From a virus, in the IMG/VR virus record IMGVR_UViG_3300013130_000007, positions 1 through 45,107 of that record: DNA of 45,107 bases, one strand, 5' to 3'. A program made the translations under genes and the position numbers. Under the pieces are notes generated by a model. That model was not told the origin of the DNA, made no database searches, and worked only from the letters and a program-made list of their open reading frames with translations. The stretch's first letter is position 1. Every line of letters starts with the position of its first letter. Positions 6,282-12,718 of the stretch are shown here, piece by piece.

Positions 6282-6614
6282 ATGAAAACAGTTCTTACTT
6301 TTTGTGATGGCGAAGAAGTCGAAATCACAATTGCAGTTGGCCACTTTCACAACGGAAAGCTGGCTGTGTTTGCTAACGGAGAAGATGGGCCTTTTGGTCG
6401 AATCAGTGTCAATACAGACTATCCACTCAAACCAGGTGAAATTGCTGTAAAGACATACAATGAAAACTCAGGCTGGGTAGAACAACTGTTGAACTTGATG
6501 CCGACAGTGTTTCAAGACACCGGTGTTCGCCTGCCTGTTGGATTCTCAGAGTTACACATTTGGAAATTTACACCTCCGCTTTCGCTAGGGGACAACTTAC
6601 ATGAAGCGAGTTAA
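6282..6614 (+). CDS. Hypothetical protein, possibly DUF4313-like
   Basis: A 110-aa protein. The ATG at 6282 follows GAGAAAGGAACAA; an in-frame start 96 bases upstream would overlap the previous gene and is rejected. The order 'HNGKLAVFANGEDGPFGRIS', 'VNTDYPL', 'AVKTYNENSGWVEQLL', 'LPVGFSELHIWKF' resembles the DUF4313 family of phage and plasmid proteins, which have an N-Y-(S/N)-E-N-x-G-x-(V/L)-E motif before a terminal 'G' turn. The match is from memory; function unknown. Confidence 0.6.
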   Translation: MKTVLTFCDGEEVEITIAVGHFHNGKLAVFANGEDGPFGRISVNTDYPLKPGEIAVKTYNENSGWVEQLLNLMPTVFQDTGVRLPVGFSELHIWKFTPPLSLGDNLHEAS

Positions 6615-6786
6615 ATCTAAAAGAATTACGCTTTTTCTTGGTGAATTGCAGCCATTGGTTGACGAAGCGGCGGAGAGGGAGGGTATTAGTGTTTATCAGT
6701 GGGTTAGGAATGCGATCGCTAAAAAGCTGAAAGTGAAGTCTCCGATCATTGCTGCTGGTAGGCCAAAGAAGCAGTCTGTTAAATGA
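6601..6786 (+). CDS. Ribbon-helix-helix (CopG/Arc-like) DNA-binding protein
   Basis: A 61-aa very basic protein: an N-terminal beta strand (SKRITLFLGELQ), then a helix (LVDEAAEREG), a turn and a second helix (ISVYQWVRNAIAKKLKV). This is the layout and length of CopG-type ribbon-helix-helix regulators. It overlaps the previous gene by 14 bases. A likely dimeric transcriptional regulator of phage genes. Confidence 0.7.
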   Translation: MKRVKSKRITLFLGELQPLVDEAAEREGISVYQWVRNAIAKKLKVKSPIIAAGRPKKQSVK

Positions 6787-6807
6787 TTCAGAGAAGAAAG
6801 ACAAGTC

Positions 6808-7143
6808 ATGCGACACGAAAAAATCTTAAAGCGAAAAGACGGTTCTAAAGTCAAAATTGTTGTCAAGTTTTCTTGTGACTACATTGCTTCAGGGCCACAT
6901 TGGGAAATTGATGTGTATCTTTGCGAACCAGGTAAGCGTATCTGGCGACAAGCAATCGATCGTGACAGTTACACGTTCCGAAAGCTTGACAAGCAAGGTC
7001 AAGCCGCTGAAACGCTGCGAGCTGCACTTCTTCACATATCAAAAGAAGAAGCTGTAGGTGCAATGTCTGAAGTTTGGACGCAACTTAAACCACCAACAGA
7101 GATAGAGAGTGAACAATGGGTGCGAATTTTTTATGGGCGTTAG
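6808..7143 (+). CDS. Hypothetical protein
   Basis: A 111-aa basic protein of mixed secondary structure, with AGAGAAGAAAGA upstream as ribosome binding site. It overlaps the next gene by 28 bases in a different frame. No recognisable family. Confidence 0.55.
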   Translation: MRHEKILKRKDGSKVKIVVKFSCDYIASGPHWEIDVYLCEPGKRIWRQAIDRDSYTFRKLDKQGQAAETLRAALLHISKEEAVGAMSEVWTQLKPPTEIESEQWVRIFYGR

Positions 7144-7499
7144 CTCCGATTTGGACAGCCACAGATGAGCGTAAAGTCGCGTTGCAGCAAGCAATTGATG
7201 ACATCTCAGATGAAGCGCTTGCTGAATACGAAGAGCTGTACCACGTTTTCAACACAGAAGATCCAGCAGAAGCGAGAAAAGTACTGTTTGAATCTTGCAT
7301 GTTTTGCGAGGCTAGTCAGTGCGAAACGCGAGACACTTCGGATATGAAGCTAGCAGAAATGAACTGGCGAGCTGTGGTAACGGGCGGACTTAGCTGGGGA
7401 GATGCTCCGACAGACGCGTTTGGACCGCTTGTAATGGTTAGCACGGTGGAAGAAGTGTATAACTTACTTAAAGCGTGGTCCGCAGAAGACGAAGTCTAA
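7116..7499 (+). CDS. Hypothetical protein
   Basis: A 127-aa acidic protein starting inside the end of the previous gene, with an AGAGAGTGAACA binding region. A helical N-terminal part (KVALQQAIDDISDEALAEYE) is followed by two Cys pairs that are too loosely spaced to call a zinc site. Unknown function. Confidence 0.6.
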   Translation: MGANFLWALAPIWTATDERKVALQQAIDDISDEALAEYEELYHVFNTEDPAEARKVLFESCMFCEASQCETRDTSDMKLAEMNWRAVVTGGLSWGDAPTDAFGPLVMVSTVEEVYNLLKAWSAEDEV

Positions 7500-7512
7500 G
7501 GGAGAATTTCTA

Positions 7513-7827
7513 ATGGAAGTGCATGGAGGCCCCTCCAAGCGTAAGAGACGCAAACAGCCAGATCCAGAGTGGTTGGAATTCATGTCCGACGATGAAAAGG
7601 AACGTCGTCGGATTAAAGAGCTTTATCAGGTAACGCTGTCTGATGTCGGCTTACCCGTTCGGGTGGTTAACACTCTTGAAAATCAAAAAATTTTCACACT
7701 GGGGGATTTAGCTCAGGTCACAGGTACACAACTTGCGTCAGTACCCAATTTGGGGGAAATTACTATACGCAAGTGTCAAAGACTTCTGGCAGAGTTTCAA
7801 CTGCCTAACCGGTTACATCTTCAGTAA
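7513..7827 (+). CDS. RNA polymerase alpha-CTD-like protein
   Basis: A 104-aa protein. A basic head (SKRKRRKQPDPEW) precedes a domain at about residues 50-100 with the signature of the RNA polymerase alpha-subunit C-terminal domain: LPVRVVNTLENQKIFTLGDL, then the helix-hairpin-helix-like LASVPNLGEITIRKCQRLL, matching 'S.R..N.L...I.T..DL ... L....NLG..S...I...L'. In the host enzyme this domain binds UP elements and activators. A free copy without the subunit assembly domain could redirect host transcription toward phage promoters or recruit another protein to them. Related HhH domains occur in other DNA-binding proteins, so the role is inference. Confidence 0.75.
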   Translation: MEVHGGPSKRKRRKQPDPEWLEFMSDDEKERRRIKELYQVTLSDVGLPVRVVNTLENQKIFTLGDLAQVTGTQLASVPNLGEITIRKCQRLLAEFQLPNRLHLQ

Positions 7828-7850
7828 AAATACCCAAAAGAGGGGTTTTT
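7826..7850. terminator. Weak bidirectional terminator
   Basis: An AAAAATACCC / GGGGTTTTT arrangement around an AAAAGA loop at the stop of the alpha-CTD-like gene. The GC stem is only 3-4 bp, but it has a T tract on one side and an A tract on the other. Confidence 0.55.
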
Positions 7851-7853
7851 AGC

Positions 7854-7911
7854 CTACAGCACAAGTTGCGAATTCGCAGCTTGTGCTATTTATCCTCTAC
7901 GAGGATATGTA
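7854..7911. repeat. 58-bp inverted repeat, left arm
   Basis: Exactly the reverse complement of 8165-8222. Each arm also contains a nearly perfect internal palindrome (AGCACAAG ... CTTGTGCT centred on GCGAATTCGC) and a second hairpin (ATCCTC-TAC-GAGGAT). The arms enclose 253 bases without an ORF. Confidence 0.9.
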
Positions 7912-8164
7912 AAACCTCGCGTGTGTAGGCCCTTTTTGGCTCGGGAAAAGTGGTGGGCGAATCGACGCTGGAGAAGTGAAACCCTCCAACGGCTCCTCTG
8001 AAGGGAGTACGGCCACGAAGTACCTATTTGAGTTTCTAAAAATACCTAAAAGATGATGTACTGGCGGCGTCTCTTCCTAGGCTGTTGAGTTGCCGCAAAA
8101 CTTTTGGCTACAAAAAATCTGCATTAGATTTTTTTATATGAGTAGAGCTGGTTTAAGCCAGCCC
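7912..8164. other. Gene-free interval between inverted repeat arms
   Basis: 253 bases with no supported ORF. It holds several short self-complementary segments (for example GTAC-GGCCACGAA-GTAC, GCTGG-TTTAAG-CCAGC) and a terminator-like hairpin at 8112-8135. It could encode a structured RNA or form part of an origin or recombination site. I recognise no known RNA family. Confidence 0.4.
8112..8135. terminator. AT-type bidirectional terminator hairpin
   Basis: A 9-bp stem AAAAAATCT / AGATTTTTT with a GCATT loop, flanked by A and T tracts on opposite sides, so it could terminate in both directions. It ends the structured interval inside the inverted repeat. Confidence 0.65.
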
Positions 8165-8222
8165 TACATATCCTCGTAGAGGATAAATAGCACAAGCTGC
8201 GAATTCGCAACTTGTGCTGTAG
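8165..8222. repeat. 58-bp inverted repeat, right arm
   Basis: The exact reverse complement of 7854-7911. The last bases overlap the -35 region of the promoter candidate that leads into the structured RNA at 8250. Confidence 0.9.
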
Positions 8223-8249
8223 ACAAAACGTCTTCTTTTGTGGTACAAT
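8220..8249 (+). promoter_or_regulatory. Sigma70-like promoter for the downstream RNA
   Basis: TAGACA (5 of 6 to TTGACA) at 8220-8225 and TACAAT (5 of 6 to TATAAT) at 8244-8249 are separated by 18 bases. It is the clearest housekeeping-type promoter I can see in the window and points into a GC-rich structured segment that ends in a terminator. Confidence 0.6.
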
Positions 8250-8407
8250 GCTAACTGCGCAAGCGCAGCAAAGGTTGCCAAACCTAGTCTCGGAGTGACC
8301 GGACTAAATTGGCGGTGCTCCGTGAGTGCCAGGGGTCTCATTTGCCCTTAACCACGGAAAGAACGACTCCGTTCCGCGGTGGCCCCGATGCGTAATTCGG
8401 GGCTTTT
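8250..8407 (+). ncRNA. Putative structured small RNA
   Basis: About 155 bases between a promoter candidate and an intrinsic terminator, with no credible ORF. Visible hairpins are CTGCG-CAAG-CGCAG, AGTC.CGG-AGTGA-CCG.GACT and CCACGGAA ... TTCCGCGGTGG. I do not recognise it as tRNA, tmRNA, 6S RNA or a known riboswitch. It may be an independent phage small RNA or a leader of the gene at 8441. Confidence 0.5.
8382..8407 (+). terminator. Intrinsic terminator of the small RNA
   Basis: A 7-bp stem GCCCCGA / TCGGGGC is followed by TTTT, 33 bases before the next start codon. Confidence 0.7.
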
Positions 8408-8440
8408 GTTTCATTTACCTCAACTCTACAAGGAAAATTT

Positions 8441-8776
8441 ATGACTTACTTGGAACAGATTCACGCGGGTATTAGCAAATTTGAATCGCTGCAAAGAACA
8501 TTTGCACCGCAAGGCGCAGGAGACACTGAGCCTGACGTAATTTTTCAATGCTTGTTAAAACAAGCTATTACAGGTGCAGCTGTTGTTGTGCCAAAAACAG
8601 AACGAGGCTGGGAGTTGTATTGTGGAGTTACTAACGCAGATCGAGCTGCTGAAGAAATGCACAAATGTGCATCAGAGGTTATTCAGTTGATTCAAGACTG
8701 CCCGGTAAAAGAATTAACCAAGTTGCGAGACTATCTTGAAAATTACTGTTGGCGATCTCCTTTTTTGTTTTCTTAA
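8441..8776 (+). CDS. Hypothetical protein
   Basis: A 111-aa protein with a good ribosome binding site (AAGGAAAATTT). Largely helical, two well-separated cysteines, no identifiable motif. It is the first gene after the structured intergenic block, so it may be controlled by the upstream RNA or terminator. Confidence 0.6.
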   Translation: MTYLEQIHAGISKFESLQRTFAPQGAGDTEPDVIFQCLLKQAITGAAVVVPKTERGWELYCGVTNADRAAEEMHKCASEVIQLIQDCPVKELTKLRDYLENYCWRSPFLFS

Positions 8777-8786
8777 TTCCGGAATT
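8775..8786. promoter_or_regulatory. Palindrome AATTCCGGAATT, copy 2
   Basis: An exact 12-bp copy of the palindromes at 4814 and 37629. It touches the stop codon of the preceding gene and lies five bases before the ATG at 8792. Confidence 0.5.
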
Positions 8787-8791
8787 TAACC

Positions 8792-9655
8792 ATGATTATG
8801 GATGAAGTTGAAGCAACAACTCAAACTAAACTCAAAGGTGTAGTTCTTCACAAGCTTTCAACTTCGGTTAAGAGCCAGGTGTCGTTTCGTCTTTTGTGTG
8901 AGTGTGTCTTAAGCGCTATGCCAGGGCACGAAAATAAATCTCCGGTTGCAAAAACGATTTTACTTCAACGCAGTTTGCGCTCTCAGTATTTTCGGTTAAT
9001 GAACTTGGACAAAGAAAACAAATTGCGAAATGTGTACAGGTTGAATTGTTGTCCGGTCGGTTTTGACGTCACACCAATAACTCGATTCTGTACTCAGCCT
9101 CAGATTTGTCCTTGGTGTTTTGTGCGCCGTTGGCTTCTTCCGACTTATTTGGCGCTTCACGAAGTACTAAAACCAGTTCGAGAAAAGCACGCAATTGTTG
9201 CTTGGCGTAGGATTAACTTTAACGCAAAACCACTTCCGTTTTTTGCGTCAAACTACGGTCCGCATCAGTGGTGTAAAGCTTTGGTTACTGTGCAATTAGG
9301 TTTTCCTTGGTTGTATTACAGTGCCAGTAATCGCCAGACTTTTTCATCCTACTATCACATCGGTTTTCAAATTGTGCCTAGGTCCTGCGATGTGACAGCT
9401 GCTTTGAATCGTCGCGCAGTTTCTCCTGCTCTGAGTATCGCTCGAGAGCCCAAAGCAACGACAGAAAACATCTTTAAGCTTATGTCGCACATGGCTTCGT
9501 TATCATGGTTGCCGTTGTACGAAAATGAGAACTTTGACTTTTTTTCAAATGCAGTTTTGTCGTCAAAAACCAAGTCGACAAAACTGTTACGTATCACTCA
9601 CTATCGAGAAAGAAACACAGATGGAAATCATCAGTCCTCCGTATCCGAAGAATAA
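8792..9655 (+). CDS. Cys-rich hypothetical protein
   Basis: A 287-aa basic protein. Near residues 99-112 it has RFCTQPQICPWCFVRRW, a CxnCPWC metal-binding knuckle with adjacent arginines, reminiscent of zinc-binding regions in some replication initiators and transposase-like proteins. Nothing further supports that role. Tyrosines occur in WLYYSASNR and SSYYHIGF, but no HUH motif or Walker motif is seen. ATG at 8798 is an alternative start. The gene ends 35 bases inside the next one. Confidence 0.6.
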   Translation: MIMDEVEATTQTKLKGVVLHKLSTSVKSQVSFRLLCECVLSAMPGHENKSPVAKTILLQRSLRSQYFRLMNLDKENKLRNVYRLNCCPVGFDVTPITRFCTQPQICPWCFVRRWLLPTYLALHEVLKPVREKHAIVAWRRINFNAKPLPFFASNYGPHQWCKALVTVQLGFPWLYYSASNRQTFSSYYHIGFQIVPRSCDVTAALNRRAVSPALSIAREPKATTENIFKLMSHMASLSWLPLYENENFDFFSNAVLSSKTKSTKLLRITHYRERNTDGNHQSSVSEE

Positions 9656-10175
9656 CTCCTCGCCGCAAAACCTGTATCAGGCATTGCAGGAGTTGTATGC
9701 CTGGACGTCTGAGCACAGAGACTGGGCTAACGTAGAAGCGTCACGTCTTGACGCTCCAGAGTCTCCTTGGATTCCAGAAATGGGTGTCTTACCGACACCT
9801 GAAAATTTTGACAAGTTTATTAACTTGTCTGTACCTGACATGTTTATGTCGTGGCAAGTGTTACGGCAAATTCGCGAGCGTTACGACGACGTAGTACGAA
9901 ACTATGAGTCGGAAATTGACTGGCAAACTGACGCTTGCATTTTTCATCGCATCAACATTTTGCGAATGGCTTCGCTTTTATTGAGCGTTGCATTTTTGAA
10001 CTCCGAGCAACGGGAAGCAAAAGATCATGAGTTCAAAGTAAAAGCGTCAAAGGAGTTCTTGAAAAAGGTCAAAAAGGCTTTTCAAGAGATCAACAACTTT
10101 CAGAAGGGCGAAAGCTATGACAACACGGAAATCGACTTCGACAACTTGTTCAACTCGAACGATGACGAAGATTAA
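9621..10175 (+). CDS. Hypothetical protein with acidic C-terminus
   Basis: A 184-aa protein. The ATG at 9621 follows GAGAAAGAAACACAG; the open frame extends upstream but deeper into the preceding gene. Mostly helical, with a lysine-rich segment (KASKEFLKKVKKAFQEINNF) followed by a terminal acidic tail (DFDNLFNSNDDED). It overlaps both neighbours. No known family. Confidence 0.6.
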   Translation: MEIISPPYPKNNSSPQNLYQALQELYAWTSEHRDWANVEASRLDAPESPWIPEMGVLPTPENFDKFINLSVPDMFMSWQVLRQIRERYDDVVRNYESEIDWQTDACIFHRINILRMASLLLSVAFLNSEQREAKDHEFKVKASKEFLKKVKKAFQEINNFQKGESYDNTEIDFDNLFNSNDDED

Positions 10176-10446
10176 GAAAGGAATCAAAAGAATTCACGTC
10201 AACCAGCACGCAATCAAGCGAAACTTGAAGCGCGCGACTGACGAACCTGTCATTACGGTCAAGCAAAGCAAAGACAACACGTACGGACACGAAGTTTTGA
10301 TTTACGACAAGCAGGGTGAGCTTGTTGCAATTGTGACACAACCTCTAGACAAGAAACTAAGTTGTGGTGCAAGAGTGTGGATTGAAACTTTGTGCGCGGT
10401 CGAAGTAATCGACCGCAACAAGAAAACAACAAAAATGTTACCTTGA
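10162..10446 (+). CDS. Small basic hypothetical protein
   Basis: A 94-aa very basic protein (MTKIKKGIKRIHVNQHAIKR at its start). ATG at 10162 overlaps the previous gene by 14 bases; an in-frame ATG 45 bases further upstream is less likely because of the larger overlap. The middle (GHEVLIYDKQGELVAIVTQP) suggests a small beta sheet. Possible nucleic-acid binding by charge only. Confidence 0.55.
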   Translation: MTKIKKGIKRIHVNQHAIKRNLKRATDEPVITVKQSKDNTYGHEVLIYDKQGELVAIVTQPLDKKLSCGARVWIETLCAVEVIDRNKKTTKMLP

Positions 10447-10457
10447 AAGACAAACAA

Positions 10458-11192
10458 ATGAGCATAGCAATGAACACCAAAATGAAAATCAAACTCAAGT
10501 TGGACATGGACTCAGAGGGAATATCGCCATTTGATGAAAATGATCTTTGGAAATTTGTTACGTTTCGTATGGATAGCATGTACGACGTCAAAGCCGATGA
10601 GTGGACGCTTGAGTCCGAAGGTTTGACTACTGCTGATCTTGACGTCAAGTATTGGCCTGTTAGTTGTTATCGTCACAGTGGCGCGCATTGGTTTTTGCAG
10701 CAGGACAATAAGAACTCTTGTCCGTGGGATACTCGTCGTTTGGCAGGGTACATTATCTTGCTGCAAACAGAAGGCAAGTATGAGATACCCAAAGAAAACA
10801 GACTTAAAGCTGCGCGAGGCATGATCGAGTCTTTTGACGCATGGGCTCGCGGCGACTGCTGGTGGTATGCGCTCACATACGATCAAAAGTTACCTGTAGA
10901 TCCGCACAGCACTTTACATGGTTGTCCATCTTGCAAGTGCGGACCAGCTCTAGCTGAGATTGAAGAACAAGAGTACGACTCTTGTGGTGGGTTTATCGGA
11001 GAAGAAGACACAGTAGAGTCAGTGTGTCAAAGCTTTGCAGCGCTACACTTGTCTGGAAACGTCAAGCCAGAAACACATGAAATTGTGTTAAGTGTTCCGA
11101 AGTACTTATTCGTAAGCACTTCGGAGTTGACTGAGAGGCTTAAGAACATGGGTTACGATGTGCAGCTTGATGAATATCGCACTAACTACTAG
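10458..11192 (+). CDS. Hypothetical protein
   Basis: A 244-aa protein. The ATG at 10458 follows GAAAGACAAACAA; the frame is open 66 bases further up, inside the previous gene. It has many Trp residues and a cysteine cluster CPSCKCGP near residue 155 that could hold a metal, followed by a C-terminal alpha/beta segment (EIVLSVPKYLFVSTSELTER). No recognised domain. Its 3' end meets the minus-strand gene tail-to-tail with an 11-base overlap. Confidence 0.6.
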   Translation: MSIAMNTKMKIKLKLDMDSEGISPFDENDLWKFVTFRMDSMYDVKADEWTLESEGLTTADLDVKYWPVSCYRHSGAHWFLQQDNKNSCPWDTRRLAGYIILLQTEGKYEIPKENRLKAARGMIESFDAWARGDCWWYALTYDQKLPVDPHSTLHGCPSCKCGPALAEIEEQEYDSCGGFIGEEDTVESVCQSFAALHLSGNVKPETHEIVLSVPKYLFVSTSELTERLKNMGYDVQLDEYRTNY

Positions 11193-11571
11193 CGTGATTC
11201 ATTTTGCAATCAACAAAGTCCGATTGGCTTACCAGTTCGGCAATCTGGTTTTTAATCCTAACTCGAATACGATTTAGGTCTCGAATATGAATAGCTCGAA
11301 TGCCGATCTCGCTTAAACCGAGGTCGGCATCGAGCCCTTGTCGGATAGCAGCTTCAGCATCCCAAATGCTAGCGTTAATTTCCAAAAGGTTACAAAGAAA
11401 ATCTGCCATACCCGGCAAGGAGCGATCAATACCACTGTCATAATACCTGATTTGACGCCGCAATCCTTCCTTGTCGATTTCCGAATCTGGTAATCGCTCA
11501 AGTTTAAGCTGCGCAATGGTATAACGATCGCACAATTCGCAAACAGGCATGGCTACAGGTTGTACCTTCAT
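11182..11571 (-). CDS. Lone minus-strand hypothetical gene (DUF6165-like pattern)
   Basis: A 129-aa helical protein and the only supported minus-strand protein gene in the window. The start at 11571 is chosen because GAGGAAAAT precedes that ATG; an in-frame ATG 66 bases upstream has no such site. The pattern CDRYTIAQLKLERLPDSEI ... EINASIWDAEAAIRQG ... RAIHIRDLNRIRVRIKNQIA resembles a family of short helical proteins (DUF6165-like) often found in phages and near sugar-modification genes. The reaction, if any, is unknown. It lies divergent to the SbcD gene, so the 22-base gap must hold signals for both. Confidence 0.7.
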   Translation of the reverse strand: MKVQPVAMPVCELCDRYTIAQLKLERLPDSEIDKEGLRRQIRYYDSGIDRSLPGMADFLCNLLEINASIWDAEAAIRQGLDADLGLSEIGIRAIHIRDLNRIRVRIKNQIAELVSQSDFVDCKMNHASS

Positions 11572-11593
11572 ATTTTCCTCAACGGAGTTTTGT

Positions 11594-12718
11594 ATGAGAA
11601 TTTTAGTTACTAGCGATCTGCACTTGTCTGATCGCATTTGGCGACACCGAGCAATTGAAGGTGACAGCTACCATAGCTGGCACCAGATTGTAGACCTAGC
11701 AATTAGCGAACGAGTCCACGCGGTTATTCTAGCAGGAGATGTGCTTGATAAGCAGCAGAACTTGTCTGCTCCTGTTCAACATTTGCTGGAAGGTATAACC
11801 GAATTATCAAAAGAAGGCATTCGTGTACTTTACAATCAAGGACAGCACGAGTTTCAAGCTCAACCTTGGATATCGGCCGGACCTGGTACGCAATGGCTTC
11901 AATTGCTGGATTACGTTACACCGAAAGGCTGGGTAATTTCTGGGTGCGACTACCAAAACGCAGACAATCTGCAAACGTTCCTAAAGAGTTTTCGAGCTAA
12001 AGCAGCAGATATTCTCGTCTGTCACCAAGTTTGGAAAGACTTTATGGGAGAAGTTGGAAAGCCGCAGGGCGAGTTTGCTGACATCCCAGAAAACGTCAAA
12101 TTGCTAATTACTGGCGATTACCACGAGCACATCTGTCAACAATTTGGCAAGTTAACTGTGTTGTCGCCAGGCAGCACGCACATGCGGTCAATTACAGAAC
12201 CTGAAGACCATTTTGTCTTTTTGTTGGAATTGGGCAGTCGAGAAGAAAAACCCAAGATCAAATCGCTGGAACTGTTTACGCGTCGATGTATTTGGTTAAT
12301 CGCTAAAAGTTTCAAGTCCGAAGCTGCGCTCGACAAACGAGTTAAAGCTGAGCTTGAATCTGCAAGCGAATATGCAGCAAAGCATAATTTTCCAGATCAG
12401 CTTCGTATGCCGCTTATTCACTTAACGCATCACGTAGATGACAACGAACTGGTTAACCGGTTTCAAACCAGATGGGGTTCGGCCGCGCACTTGTTTTTCA
12501 AGCAAGTGACAAACCATACCACAGAAGAAGACAAAGTGGTTGACTATCTCGATGCGAGTGATCGTGTAAGCATGTTGAGTTGTTTGGATCAGTTTTTGGA
12601 TCCACAAACACAACCTTTAAGTTATTCGTTGGCTTTGGCTTTAGTGCAAAGTCCAGACCCAGAACAAACTCTCCATCGTTGGATAAAGGAACAAACCAGT
12701 GCAGATAACCAGAGTTAG
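11594..12718 (+). CDS. SbcD/Mre11-like nuclease subunit (T4 gp47-like)
   Basis: A 374-aa calcineurin-like metallophosphoesterase, partner of the ATPase that follows. In this family the pair resects double-strand ends for recombination-dependent replication. Motifs in order: SDLHL (residues 7-11), GDVLD (about 49), NQGQHE (about 82, where the family usually has GNH[DE]), TGDYHEH (about 174, usually GHxH), and SPGST. The first and last motifs match, while the GNH and GHxH motifs are altered by one residue each; the metal-binding histidines are kept. It overlaps the partner gene by 20 bases. Confidence 0.88.
   Translation: MRILVTSDLHLSDRIWRHRAIEGDSYHSWHQIVDLAISERVHAVILAGDVLDKQQNLSAPVQHLLEGITELSKEGIRVLYNQGQHEFQAQPWISAGPGTQWLQLLDYVTPKGWVISGCDYQNADNLQTFLKSFRAKAADILVCHQVWKDFMGEVGKPQGEFADIPENVKLLITGDYHEHICQQFGKLTVLSPGSTHMRSITEPEDHFVFLLELGSREEKPKIKSLELFTRRCIWLIAKSFKSEAALDKRVKAELESASEYAAKHNFPDQLRMPLIHLTHHVDDNELVNRFQTRWGSAAHLFFKQVTNHTTEEDKVVDYLDASDRVSMLSCLDQFLDPQTQPLSYSLALALVQSPDPEQTLHRWIKEQTSADNQS

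Noticed and set aside
8153-8341. 62-aa minus-strand ORF in the structured intergenic block
   Set aside because: It crosses the inverted repeat arm and the putative RNA, has no ribosome binding site and a composition unlike the phage genes.
11572-11637. N-terminal extension of the minus-strand gene
   Set aside because: It would run into the start of the SbcD-like gene, while a good binding site precedes the internal ATG at 11571.
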